A stretch of 64,000 bases of DNA from Trichostrongylus colubriformis (taxonomy: Eukaryota; Nematoda; Chromadorea; Rhabditida; Trichostrongylidae). A model generated the notes under the pieces. That model was not told where the DNA came from. It saw nothing but the letters and a program-made list of their open reading frames with translations, and searched no databases. The stretch lies in contig OZ022256.1 in the NCBI GenBank assembly GCA_963978905.1, positions 47,478,001 to 47,542,000 of the forward strand. Direction: 5' to 3'. Shown in pieces: positions 20,340-31,205 of the stretch. Made by a program: the position numbers and the translations under genes. How positions within the stretch are numbered: the stretch's first letter is position 1; each line of letters begins with the position of its first letter.

Positions 20340-20600
20340 ATGTACTTAGTCAGCTTTTACATGAGAAAGTGTGCTATTAAAACCTAATATAAATACTGCG
20401 ACACCTGTTAGCAGCTCAGCTCCGTGTATGATTGCTTTCCTCATTCGACTCCCTTATCACAATCACTCGCCTGCGGATAGACATCCAGACATATCTACCG
20501 GCAGACAGACACGCAAAGTAAGTAGGATATTTAATATCTATTTCGGTTACGCGATGTCACTCATGCGTCAACGGCATAGGCAAACTCGCATGAGTTAATG
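20340..20600. repeat. Copy of a dispersed repeat shared with 52570-52780
   Basis: The reverse complement of 52570-52780 matches this stretch over ACTCCCTTAT and the spaced CAGAC/CACAAAGT landmarks. The function is unknown. Confidence 0.45.
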
Positions 20601-20979
20601 GAAAGGATAAGTCAGCGGTCTTTGAGCGAAGGTAGCGTAGAAGTATAGTATATGAAAGTGAACCTATTGTCTTTGCGGATGAAACGTGCAGAATAGGCAA
20701 AAATAGCGGCAACTATTCTGCTCAGCCTAGAATAGTTGCTACTATTTTTTGTTGCACATAATCGCTTCGATGGTTTTTGTGGCAAGTAAACATATTTCGT
20801 CGCCGATGAATGTCTGTTCGCAGAGATCTTTCTCTCTTGACTTTCTTGACTGGCCAGTTGCTCATGAGTCTGTTAAGTCAAGCTTCCCGGCAGCACCATC
20901 TTTGGTTGACGGATTGCCTTTGGTCACTCCTATTGTAGCCCCTCAGTTAAGCTTTCGTGTGTTGGCAGGTGCATGAAAG

Positions 20980-22350
20980 AGACGTTGCTAGCTTCCAGTA
21001 GTGGTTTCGTGATGAGTACGATTTTTTGGACGAGTGTTGCGAAGTATGATAGCAATCGTCTCGTTCCCTGTGTCAACACAGTACGATTTTTGGATCTCTG
21101 AATAGATTTATCTGTTCAAAATCCATGCTGGTTTTCCTGACAGTAGATGGGGCAATACAGAGCCCAGAGAATATGAAAGGGAGCCCTAGACGTGGTATCG
21201 TCTGCTCCTTGTTTATGGAATTATAGGAGCAATCTTTCATTTGGTAGTGAACAGCCGCGACTCCGTAGCTCCTTTGGTGGATGTCGATGTGACCCAGACG
21301 CGGCGAGCATGCGCTCGTTTAGAGATTGACATCGTTTTTTGTTGCCGCACTGTTCTCTTCCATGACTTCTCGCGGTTAGGTGATGTGAAATCCACTGATG
21401 TCGTGCTTTACTACCTCCCATACTTTTGGTCTTGAATGGAAATGAAGCGCTTCAACCATACTTTTACTTGTGAGCTTCTTGAAGGAAGATGTTTGTAGGA
21501 GTCATAAACGGTGATGGTAGACCGAGTGTATCGTAGCAGTAGCTACATATTTAGCTGAGGACTGTCCGCTGAGAGGTCTTATCGAATGCTTTTCGTAGCC
21601 TTTCATTCCATTCATTCCAACTGACAAAAATACTATTTCGACTTGTATTCGTGAAGATAGCTATTTGCGTCCTTTCCTTGTAGCAGAAAATTGTCGACGT
21701 AAAGCAACTTGGATGGTTCTTGAGCTATGTCCGACTCTGATCACTCGATGTGCTTCTGAATAGATTATTGATTTGGAATGGATGGACTTGCGTTGACACC
21801 AGATGGTAGTCTGCAGAAGCGAAGATATGTAATATTGTTTTCAATTGCAGAGCGTCCTTTTTGCTCAAAACTGCAGAACCCAAAAAATGCGTGACGTCTC
21901 TTTGATCTTCAAGCGGTTAAATTCGTAGAAAGCCTTCTGCATATCCGCTACCGTTGCGAACTAGCGAGTTTGGAATTGCGGAACTGCTTCGTGAATAAGT
22001 GGTGGCAGAGGGTGTCCTTTGTAGATATTGAGATTAAGCTCTTTTTTGGGAAAGAATGCATTGAACACTATTCGTCGATTCGTTCGTGCGATCGTCAAAT
22101 TTGACTATATCATATTATGTAGTTTGAGTAGAATTCTTCTTCCACAATGTTGACACTACACATTGCAGAGAGGGCATTATATTTTCTTCGCAACCAGGAA
22201 TACAGTTTCAAAACCTCGTCTCCTTTTTGAACCATGTTTGAGACCTTGAGACATCACTTGCTTCGGTACAAATTTGAATGCGCGAGATGTATTCGTGCGG
22301 CTTGCGAGAATAGCGGCACTATTTCATTGAAATCATGTGAACAAACACGT
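20980..22350 (-). pseudogene. BEL/Pao-type retrotransposon RT relic
   Basis: On the minus strand, 21785-21840 encodes LRFCRLPSGVNASPSI, close to the conserved FxRxPFGVNASPFL block of BEL/Pao reverse transcriptases. Upstream on the same strand (about 21880-21960) a segment with VADMQKAFYEF fits the preceding VxDIEKAFLQ motif. Stops and frame changes are frequent, so the gene is dead. Boundaries are estimates, and no LTRs were identified. Confidence 0.55.
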
Positions 22351-22464
22351 CTCATCTGGTAACTATGCCATATTGTGTTTAGTCACACAGCAGCTGGCCT
22401 AAGTACAATACCGCTCATCCTCAGTGATTGATCGATTCCACACAACCGAATAGTCGCACGCGAA

Positions 22465-23590
22465 CAGTCATACGGTGATAACGACTGTGAACGAGGCGTG
22501 AGCGTGAGTTTCCGGAGCGTGGGACCAAGGAATCCAGCGAGGTACGACCATGTAGCTCAGGTCCTCCCACTCCGCACACGATTGCTGGTCATTACGGTGG
22601 CAACGCTGACAAGCGTATAAAATGAGGGCCACGACTTGTGCCGCAAGGTAAGGTAACGAAGAGATTCCAATAATGAAGGAAACGTCAGAATTGGGAAACA
22701 AGGAAATCTTCGAGTCCTTAATGACACCATTCGGCAAGAACGGATTCAAAGGCTCACTTTCACGCGGTAATCTCGCACAAGACAGATGACAGAAGGCCCT
22801 ATTTCCGCCATTTTTAGGGCATCTTTTGATTTTTCATTGAGTGTAAATCTCTCAGCACTTCTAATGTCAGAACTTATGATTCTAAGAGAGTTTACATAAT
22901 CCTGGAGTGTGCCTTTTAACAGGACATTTTCAGGCCTACAATACCGCCTAATTTCTGCTAAATCGACGGATAGCGGCGGAAAAGTATGAAGCGCACCGGC
23001 TTTTAACCTTAACTTTAGCTGAGGTGGTCCATTTTCTTTGAAAAATAGACCAATGGCAAGAGTTTTCGAATAGGAACCTGTGTATGATAGGATTTCTTCA
23101 GAGGTAGGTAGATCAAATGTTATTTGTCTCAAATCTTCTAAAGGCTGTTTGTTTCGCCCTTTTCTGCATAAATGTCGATCCCTGCACAAAAATGAGCTGA
23201 TTTTGGTGATTGTAACTATACTTTATGAATGTGAAAATTCTAACTGTACTTCATAAAAAGCATTCTTACAAGGAAAGGATACCAGGTCACCATGGTCATT
23301 CGAGATGAGATGTATATTGCCTAATGCAGTTTTGAACGGTGATCTCAAATCAGCTTTCAAAATTTGCAAAGCGATTCTCTGAATGGAGTTATGGAGTTCT
23401 TCTGAAGAAATAATACTATTACACGGTAAGTTCGGGAGCCCATAGCGCGCGAGCCAGTCCTTCTCGTGCAAAACTAGTGTGATTTTTGAGTTTAGGAAGT
23501 CAAATAACCCTAAAGTACAGGGTTTTAGCCAATTCAAGAGTTTGACCAAATTTCGGAAAAATCCACGGGCTATTGGATGGCAACACATTG
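22465..23590 (-). pseudogene. Unidentified multi-copy protein locus
   Basis: Three consecutive minus-strand frames (23223-23588, 22746-23189, 22468-22749) are longer than their surroundings and together read about 350 residues. The first has a segment LVLHEKDWLARYGLPNLPCN. The second is mixed and hydrophilic. The third has a hydrophobic stretch (VSFIIGISSLPYLAAQVVALIL) that could span a membrane. Joins between them need an intron or frameshift, and a possible intron end TTTGTGCAG lies at about 23180. The first block recurs in decayed form at 29860-30160 and partly at 24222-24350, so this is a repeated family, probably of mobile origin. I do not recognise it. Confidence 0.45.
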
Positions 23591-23599
23591 AACAAAGGA

Positions 23600-23860
23600 G
23601 GAGTCGCTGATCATTGCCGAGGAAATGCTCTTACTTGACGCTTGTCACGTACCTTTAGTGCTATGGGCAAGTGTAGCAGGTATGTGTAGGGTATCTTGTT
23701 CAGGTTACAGGATTTTTCGTAGAAGAAAATTCAAAAACTACCACTTTATCCCCTGGCCACTCCCAATTTTCCGAACCAAAAACTTGACCCGGCTGAAAAT
23801 CTGCAAAAAGGGGGTACTCGACCTCCTGAGCGCGGAAATCGTGATTGTTTTACGCAACCG
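23600..23860. repeat. Dispersed repeat, inverted copy at 29590-29830
   Basis: The reverse complement of 29590-29830 matches this stretch, including the landmarks ACCACTTTATCCCCTGG and GAGGAAATGC. It lies directly upstream of the unidentified minus-strand locus and appears to be its 5' region. Confidence 0.7.
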
Positions 23861-24084
23861 TTATTTATATAAACACTCTCATAACGCACTCCTAATTCGT
23901 GCTATGAGAGTTTTCATATGAATAGCTGGATCACGGAGTTTTCTGCAATCCTGAAGACAGGGATAGTAAAACAATTCATGCATAATTTGAACCTTAAAAT
24001 GCATACATATCAACATAAAAGTGCTTCTCAAGTACAGAGGAAGAAATCTCATGAAATGCAAAATAACACCCGTGACCAGAACCA

Positions 24085-24170
24085 GATCCATGGTCTGCCG
24101 ATTGAAAGTCCGACCGCTTACCTCTTTGCCATTGTGCCACACCGCCATGGATGCCCTCGCTTTTACCGCC
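24085..24170 (-). tRNA. tRNA-like sequence, probably a pseudo-tRNA
   Basis: On the minus strand GTGGCACAATGGC resembles an A box. A following GGTCGGACTTTCAATCGG resembles an anticodon arm with loop CTTTCAA (anticodon TTC). The 3' stem pairing is poor, and the T arm is not a clean GGTTCRANYCC. A working tRNA is unlikely. Confidence 0.25.
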
Positions 24171-24221
24171 GCAGTGATGAAAACCACGTTCCAACGTGTA
24201 GCCGTTCATTCAGAAAAACCT

Positions 24222-24350
24222 TTGTAACTCCATTCAGAGAATCGCTTTGCAGATTTTGAAAACTGATTTGATATCACCGTTCAAAGCTGCATTAGGCAAT
24301 ATACATCTCATCTCGAATGGCCACGGTGACCTGGTATCCTTCCCTTGTTA
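24222..24350 (+). repeat. Inverted partial copy of 23275-23395
   Basis: Over about 125 bp the plus strand here matches the minus strand of 23275-23395 (shared landmarks TCCATTCAGAGAATCGC, GGCAATATACATCTCATC). It makes a local inverted pair around 23400-24220. Confidence 0.75.
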
Positions 24351-25604
24351 GAGCCGTTGGTTCGAGAAAACTGTATGTGTTTCCAAACAACTGAATCTTG
24401 AAAATTTGAAATTAAGTGAAATGCGTAATCGATATCAGAACTGTTTATTACTACCAACTTATTCTGATACTTGCTCTATCTCGATTAACAAGAGATTTAT
24501 TAACGCTTTCATTTACTTGTCACTCGGCTAACGGTGCATCACCGTTGACCCCTCACTATCGATCTCAGCTGGCCAGTTGCCTTGGCTATAGCCACATCCC
24601 TTTTGAGATGCATGACTACTGGGGTGCGATACTCAGATGGACAGGTAATCGGCTGAACAGAATTCATTCAATATGACGGCTGGCAGATCCTTGTCCATCT
24701 GAAGTTCACGATTAACCTTTAAGAACCTGAGATAATTGAAGTGTTAAGCAACCACCAGGTCTTTTCAGCAGAGCTTATGGGGGCCAGTATTGCTATGTAA
24801 CAACCCGATCAATGCAGAAGTGCACACTGCATCGCCAAAGTCGCCCATTGAGTAAATTCGACGTTTGCAAATGAACAGCACCCCGAAGGATCTGAACCCT
24901 CCGGCGCTCAAAACCGCGAGCTCTAGAGTGAAACCACTGGCACTGCACTATTTGATCAATTGCAAATGGGAGCACATTTGATATTTTTGTGATAACGTGT
25001 GAGGCTGGCTGCCTTAACCAGCACTGCACCACTGTATTGATTGACCTTTTACACGTCAACTGATTGTATGCTGTATAGAGTGGCATTGTAAACCGATCAT
25101 TGAAACATATGCAGCGGTTAAAACATATGACACATGATATACAATTTTGAAGTTGAAATGAAAAATATTGGAACACTGAAACTGAAAAAAAGTTGAAAGT
25201 TAGATACTTCCAGTGGTACTGCTGTCGTATAAAAAAATGTATCTTCTAGTGGTCGTCCTGCTCCATACAATCATCACGTTTTGTTTATGCAAGTGAACGA
25301 CGTTTTCAATATTTTATCCCGCTATCCGTCGATTTAGCAGAAATTAGGAGCGGTATTGTATATTTTTATGCTCAAAGGTGTTCGTATCGGCTCAAAAAAC
25401 ATCTCCAATCTTTTTTTTTTCTTTGAAATAACACGCTTTTGAACAAAAGCAGTCCACGACATTTTCGAAAGTTTGAAGCTCATTCAGACAAAATCAAACG
25501 GCAGCTAATGAAGACACTCATTATTCACAGGCTGCTTGTCGCGTGCTAGGAAAGTCATATGGCCTGCCGAATTGCAGAGAGGGGTAGGTAAATGTAGGTG
25601 CATG

Positions 25605-25800
25605 GCGAATCAAAAATACACCACACGATTATCAGAGCAGTGGTTTACATTCTTGGGGCGAATGGATCCCTGAATAACTCTCCGATCTGCACCTGTATTG
25701 CCGCAAGGTGTACTATAATGGTGTTGTTCCTGCTTGAACGCAGCCGAGCCACGCCCACTCACCAAAACACCTGGCCTTGAACAAATTTCCAATGTGGAAG
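25605..25800 (+). repeat. Dispersed ~200-bp repeat, copy 1
   Basis: It shares with copies at 30530-30745 (-), 32960-33165 (-) and 56428-56550 (+) a core with GTGTTGT, TGCTTGAAC and a CCACGCC-type end, preceded by a weakly conserved GATTATCAGA start. It may be a short interspersed element. No clear tRNA-type promoter was confirmed. Confidence 0.6.
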
Positions 25801-25835
25801 CTGTCTTAATTATTGAAATTGCTGTTTTATTGAAT

Positions 25836-26109
25836 TACCAGTTGGCTGGCGCACACTACTGCGCGTGATTCATGGCGATGTTGTGCAAAATGGGTTTGAT
25901 CGGCGCGACCACAGTTGTGTATGGAATTGAGTGGAAATTTCTTTCCTCTGTTTTCAGCTGAGCTACTGAATTTAAAAAAAAAAACAGAGAAGATGGCGTG
26001 ATAAAAAAGCATTTCGACGTTATTATACTTCAGGCGCTTTTCATGGAACCCATTTCGCACGTCATCGACATGAATCGCGCACAGTAGTGTGCGCCAGTCA
26101 ACTGGTTTA
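25836..26109. mobile_element. MITE family A, copy 1
   Basis: The ends are inverted repeats of 40 bp or more: left ACCAGTTGGCTGGCGCACAC and right GTGTGCGCCAGTCAACTGGT. The inner arms share ATTCATG and GAAATGGGTT-like sequence. The length is about 274 bp and no coding potential is present. A second copy lies at 34660-34917. Confidence 0.85.
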
Positions 26110-26379
26110 GGTCATCATTGGGATTTTGGACAGTTTAGACATCGATAGTTTTGTATTCGATTGCATCGACTGGTAGCAATTTGTTCACTTAATGAGCATC
26201 TAATTCCTACACACTGATGGTAGATCCATATCCTGATTACCGATGTTTACTGTTTTCGTGAACACGCCTCACTACTTGGAATTTTACGTAGTCTAGCGGT
26301 CGATACACAGTGTTGCTGCCAGTACCGCATTAGACAATGATTCCGAATGAAACGCTTGCTTTGCTATCACAAATATAGG

Positions 26380-27512
26380 TGTATCATGATTATAAATGTA
26401 GATCGTAGTATCAAAAGAAATGCATCATTTTTTTCGTACGCTAGGCAATTCAGCGGTCGATATCAGAACATAAACAAAATATGTTCACCCAATGACACTG
26501 AGCATCAAACGCTTTTGCTAAAGCGGTCGTATAGTAGTATCAAGCGATGTAATGGATTTCATCCCATCCTATTCCTAGCGGTTCTTATCAGCCACCGTAA
26601 GCCGTTATCACTGAGGCCCCTGTACCCAACAGTTCCATTGAAGTCCCTGTACCCTACGATACCTGCGAGTGTTAACATTCCACTGTTAGCCGCAAAAGCG
26701 TAGGTGACATTTTCCTTCTCACGCTCCTGATCGAATCCTATCAACCATTATCAATTTGGATCACCCACCATCACTGTCCCTGGCCCACCCTGCTTAACGC
26801 TCATGAGTGTCTGCGCTCTTGGATCAGCGCGAAAGGCGAAACGAATCTGACGACATTCGCCTTCTCATGCTCCTTATCGAATCTTATCAACCATTATCAA
26901 TGCGGGTCACCCACCATTAATGTCCCCGTCCTACTCTGCAGAACACCTGTGACTATGAACGCTACGGGACCAATGCAAAAAGCGAAACGGATTCGACGAC
27001 TCCAGCCTTTCTACGCTCCTTATCGAATCTTATCAACCGTTATCAATGCGGGTCACCCACCATTAATGTCCCCGTCCCACCCCTCAAAACACCTTTGAGT
27101 GTCGGGACTCTAGAATCAACCCGAAAGACGAAAAGGATTCAACGACTCTGGCCTTTTTACGCTCCTTATCGAATCTTATCAACCGTTATCATGCTGGACC
27201 ACCCACCATTAATGTCCCCGTCCCAACCCTCAAAACACCTATAAGTATGGGCGCTCTGGGATCGTCCCGAAAGGCGAAACGGATTTGGCAACATTTTCTT
27301 TCGGTGCTCCTTATCAGCCCTTATCAGCTGCTATCACTTTCGGTCCACCACCGCTGGGGTTCCCTTGGCGCCCCCTACATCACTTGTAAAATTCAGCGTC
27401 CCAGCTTTGCTGCGGCGCGAGATATGAATTTCGTGACAGACAGACAGACACACACACACACACACGGACAGACAGACATACTTAGCGGATTATATATAGT
27501 AGGATATTCCGT
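26380..27512 (+). mobile_element. Composite 145-bp tandem-repeat element, copy 1
   Basis: A single-copy head (26380-26700) is followed by about four 145-bp units (26700-27300) with the landmarks TTATCAACC, CACCCACCATTAATGTCCCC and GAAAGGCGAAACG. A GACA/CA microsatellite (27441-27477) follows, then the end CTTAGCGGATTATATATAGTAGGAT. Head and array recur inverted at 57540-56560 and in diverged form at 52850-54640. A terminal motif, microsatellite and tandem unit together resemble Helentron-type DINE/HINE elements, but that is inference. Confidence 0.65.
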
Positions 27513-27539
27513 TATCGCAAGTTTTCTTCTCCATGTGAG

Positions 27540-27760
27540 CGCCGCGCCACGATTTAAATTTGTTCGTCTAACAAGGGAAGGGTTTCAAGTTTCTATGGAG
27601 CTCTGAAATGAGTTCCGAATGGATCGATAGAGCTCCGAATACTGATTATAACTGTGTAAACAAAACTGCAAAATGCCATTCTAACGCGAGTTAGGAAGGG
27701 TCGAAATATGCCTGTGATATGACATTGGCGCGGCACTTTGCCATCACCACGACCGTTGCT
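27540..27760 (+). repeat. Dispersed repeat, inverted copy at 30380-30570
   Basis: Shared landmarks are ACAAGGGAAGGGTTTCAA, GATCGATAGAGCTCCGAATA and GGCACTTTGCCATCA. Confidence 0.7.
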
Positions 27761-27989
27761 GAGCCAGCAACGGCCACCGTGGCTTACTGGTAGTGTTCCG
27801 GATCTTGGGGAAAGTGGTCGAGGGTTTGCCCCAGGGTCAAGTGTGGAGTCGAGGATAATTCTCAAAAAATGCGACCCCCTCCCCCAAAAGGGGCTCCATA
27901 CTTCCCCTACCCCCGTCTTCAAGTTCCGCTACTTCTGTGGTTCTACCCTTCCCGTGCGATTTACCAAGGAAATTAAGAGCCTATGGTAA

Positions 27990-29365
27990 AAAAAAACACT
28001 GAGGCTAAACCAAACTCCTGAGAAAATTAGAGAAATAAGAACCTAACAAAAGTCAGCACTCATATTCCAAAACAGAAGGAACCTAACAAATTTAATACTA
28101 CATTCCGAAGCGAAAGCCTCGCTGATCACTGGTAATGTGCTCGTTCACTGATGACAAAGGAGCAGGCTTAAAAGTTATGCAAGTAATGCGGCAGGAATAA
28201 AGGATGAAAAAACAAGAATAGAAGAGTTAGAAACTGAGCAGGAGCCATGTAATACGCTGTACTGTGCCCCATTTGCTCGCCCTATGAAGAAAATACCACG
28301 CCCCATCTGATCAGATAAGGCGCGGTGTCTTCTCTATACTAAATTTAGACATTTTTTGAATACTTGAAACTTGACTTAGACTCCACCTTCCAAAGTACTG
28401 TAAACTATTTTCTCAATAATTTCTTAGACCAATCCATTTGCCGCTTGGTTTCCCTGATGGCTGCGTAGTTCCCGATATGGGTATCCAATCAAGAAAAAAT
28501 TTTGAAAAATTTTGAAGTGTTTCATTTGAAATGGTCATAACTTCCTTTTGACTCCCCTATATGGGTGCGGTCTTGTTGTCCGAGGTCTACTAGGTTGCCG
28601 CTTTCAAATGGCTACTGGTACTATGCTATATCTCCAAAATGGAGAAGTTAATATGAGGGAAGCCAGTCGAGGAAATTTTTTCCGTCAAAGTTTCGAGATC
28701 TTCCCACGAATCTTTGGAAAAAATGATCCATCGTGTCTGTTACGCCTGCCTCCAGTACACATCTTCTGCTCTCCATGACCAACGAAGGAGTGGTCGGTCT
28801 TGGTTGGCTTCGCTGCGGGATGCGCCATTCATGAGGATTTTCTTCCCACTCTCAGAGAATACACATGCTTTTCCGGTCCGCATAGTGGCTCGCTAGCACC
28901 AGATCAAAGTACCGCAATTGTAGTAGGATATGGAAAAGTCCATATCAGCTAGTTTTTTTCCATCCCATGGTTGTGGAGCATGCATCCACGGTGGTACCTG
29001 TGGATAAATGATGCTTTCCACGGATAATCGGTGAATTTCGGAGGTGTTTCTGTACGTGGTTTCGGTGCTAGCGGACCAACGAAAGGGTTATTGGCATTGG
29101 CCGGCTTCGTTGTGGATCGCGCCATGCATGAGGTTTTCAGAAGATTAAGATTTCAGAAGATTTCAGAAGATTAAATTAGTTTCGGGTTCGAACCCAGTTA
29201 GTCAGTTTTATCACATCTCCCCCTTTACACTTCGGACCCTCAGCCTGAGAATTTCCGTTGATCACTGCCTACCTCAAGGATTACGACCCCCTCCCCTCCT
29301 AGCGGAACAAATACGACCCCCCTGTCGAGGATTCCTCGACGGAGCCTTGACCCTGTTCGCTCCCC
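27990..29365. other. Intergenic, no gene seen
   Basis: The one internal structure noted is a direct repeat, 28775-28845 and 29070-29135 (landmarks GACCAACGAA, GCGCCAT.CATGAGG). A short AGATTTCAGA tandem lies at 29143-29172. Confidence 0.45.
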
Positions 29366-29369
29366 GCCG

Positions 29370-30315
29370 GTGATGATTTTTTTTGCATTTTGTGTTTCAT
29401 TGCCAGTAAGTGCTTTTCTTTCATTTCTAAACGTTTCCTTGCACTGGTACCTATCCCACCAATCATTTACTCTGCCACTTTATTTATAACTACAAGCATC
29501 ACTCACAAGGGAAGGAGACCAGGTCGAAGAGACTCCCGTACCACACGAATTAGGCAATGCTGCGTAAAAAGGTTATGAAGTTCGCGCACTGGGAGTCGAA
29601 TTGCCCCTCTGTGCAAATTTTCAGCCAAATCCAGTTTTTGGTCCAATTTCGGACCAGGGGATAAAGTGGTAATTTTTTTCCAGGGGATAAAGTGGTAATT
29701 TTGAACCTTGTTCTAGAAAAAATCCTGCAACCTGAACAAGGTAACCTATAAATACCAGTTGTACTTGCCCATCGCACTAAACGTACATACGTAACAAGCG
29801 TCAAATAAAAGCATTTCCTCGGCCACGGTCAACGACTTTTCCTTTGTTCTATGTGTTGCCACCCAAGCCCGTGAATTTTTCCGAATATTGCTCAAATTCT
29901 TTGGCTGAAAACTTGTCCCTTCGGGTAATTAGATTCCCCGAACTCGAAAATCACACTGGTATTGCACGAGAACGACTGGCTCGCGCATTGTGGGCTTACG
30001 AACGTACCATGTAATAGCATTATTCATTCAGGTAAATGTCCAAAACTCCCTCCCTAGTTTAGCAGATATTGAACATAGGTTGAAATCAACGTCCAAAAGC
30101 GCATCGAGTGATATGTGTCTCATTGCGAATGATCACTTCGAACTGGTTTCCTTCTCTCCTGAGTAATGTTAGTATTTATAAATAAAGTGGCAGAATAAAT
30201 ATTGGTGTGATAGGTACCAGAACAAAAAACGTTCGGAAGTGAAAGAAAAGCACTGACTGACAATGAAAGACAAAATGCAAAAAAAACCTTCATCAGCGGC
30301 GAGCAAACCCTCAAA
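29370..30315. repeat. Inverted-repeat composite element
   Basis: The left flank 29370-29530 matches the reverse complement of 30160-30315 (landmarks TTTTTTTTGCATTTTGT, CTGCCACTTTATTTATAA). Between them lie an inverted copy of the 23600-23860 repeat (29590-29830) and a decayed copy of the unidentified protein family (29860-30160). Confidence 0.7.
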
Positions 30316-30529
30316 CCATATCCTGCAAATCGTGAGCAGTGTCAGGAGCCACTATGCTCGATGCTGGCTTAGCAACGTCCGTGCTGATGGCAAAGTGCCT
30401 CGCCCATGACATAACACAAGCAAACTTTGACCCCTCTTAACTCGCTTCGGAATGACATTTTGCAATTTTGGTTTTCACAATCATAATCAGTATTCGGAGC
30501 TCTATCGATCCATATGGGTCTTATTTCAA

Positions 30530-30745
30530 AGTTCCATGGAAAGTTGAAACCCTTCCCTTGTGAGACCAGATGTAATTTGGTGGGGTAGGCGTGGGTTAGT
30601 TGTGTTCAAGCACAACACCGTGAGGGTGCACCATGCGACCGCAACGAAAGTACAGTTTGAGCAGTTATCCAAGGACCCACTTGCTCTGAGATAGTAAGCC
30701 ACTATTCTGATTATCGCGTTGTGTGCCTTCAAATGCAACACAGCA
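30530..30745 (-). repeat. Dispersed ~200-bp repeat, copy 2
   Basis: This is the inverted copy of the family at 25605-25800. It directly adjoins the repeat that matches 27540-27760. Confidence 0.65.
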
Positions 30746-30914
30746 ATAAAAACAACATAAAGTCTTCAGAAAGCAGATTCTATAGCTCTTTGAAATAATA
30801 GTTGTGTTCGAACAATGCTCAAAAGCGTGAATTTAGAAAAGATATCGTTTCCACATGAATCTATGATGATGGAGTGAAAGCACTGACTATTCCTTGACTA
30901 ACATGTAATATTAT

Positions 30915-31205
30915 GTGTCTGCTCAGTCACCTTTTTCAATTGGAAATCTGACTTATCAGACCAGCGAAGAAGCCATCGGAGACCATTTCAGCCAAGATGG
31001 TCAGGTGACCAGTGTGAATTCTGCACACCAGCCTTTCCATCATTTCCCTTCATATCTCGCATGGTTCGATTTCACGATATATGAAATGGAAGATGCTGCT
31101 AGAGCGAGGAATGCTATCACAGCTTCAATGGGGCAGACTCCAGGTGTTCGTCAGCTTCGAGTGAAGCACGCGAGCAACAAAATTCCAAAGGACTTTAGAG
31201 ACTGA
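30915..31205 (+). pseudogene. RRM-domain fragment, probable pseudogene
   Basis: The 96-codon frame starts without a clear ATG and reads like one RNA-recognition motif. RNP2 is FSIGNL, followed by TSEEAIGDHFSQDGQVTSV. A degraded RNP1 lies around LAWFDF, and the ending is RQLRVKHAS. The order and the final GRxLRV-like strand recall CSTF64-type RRMs. The RNP1 has lost its basic and glycine residues and about 20 residues look rearranged. It is not interrupted by introns, so an old retrocopy or a lone exon is possible. Confidence 0.6.

Noticed and set aside
29184..29205. Sequence resembling the SL2 leader (AACCCAGTTAGTCAG)
   Set aside because: It differs from SL2 at several positions and is not followed by a coding region. 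It also contains a perfect GGGTTCGAACCC palindrome, so chance or a tRNA-like remnant is as likely.
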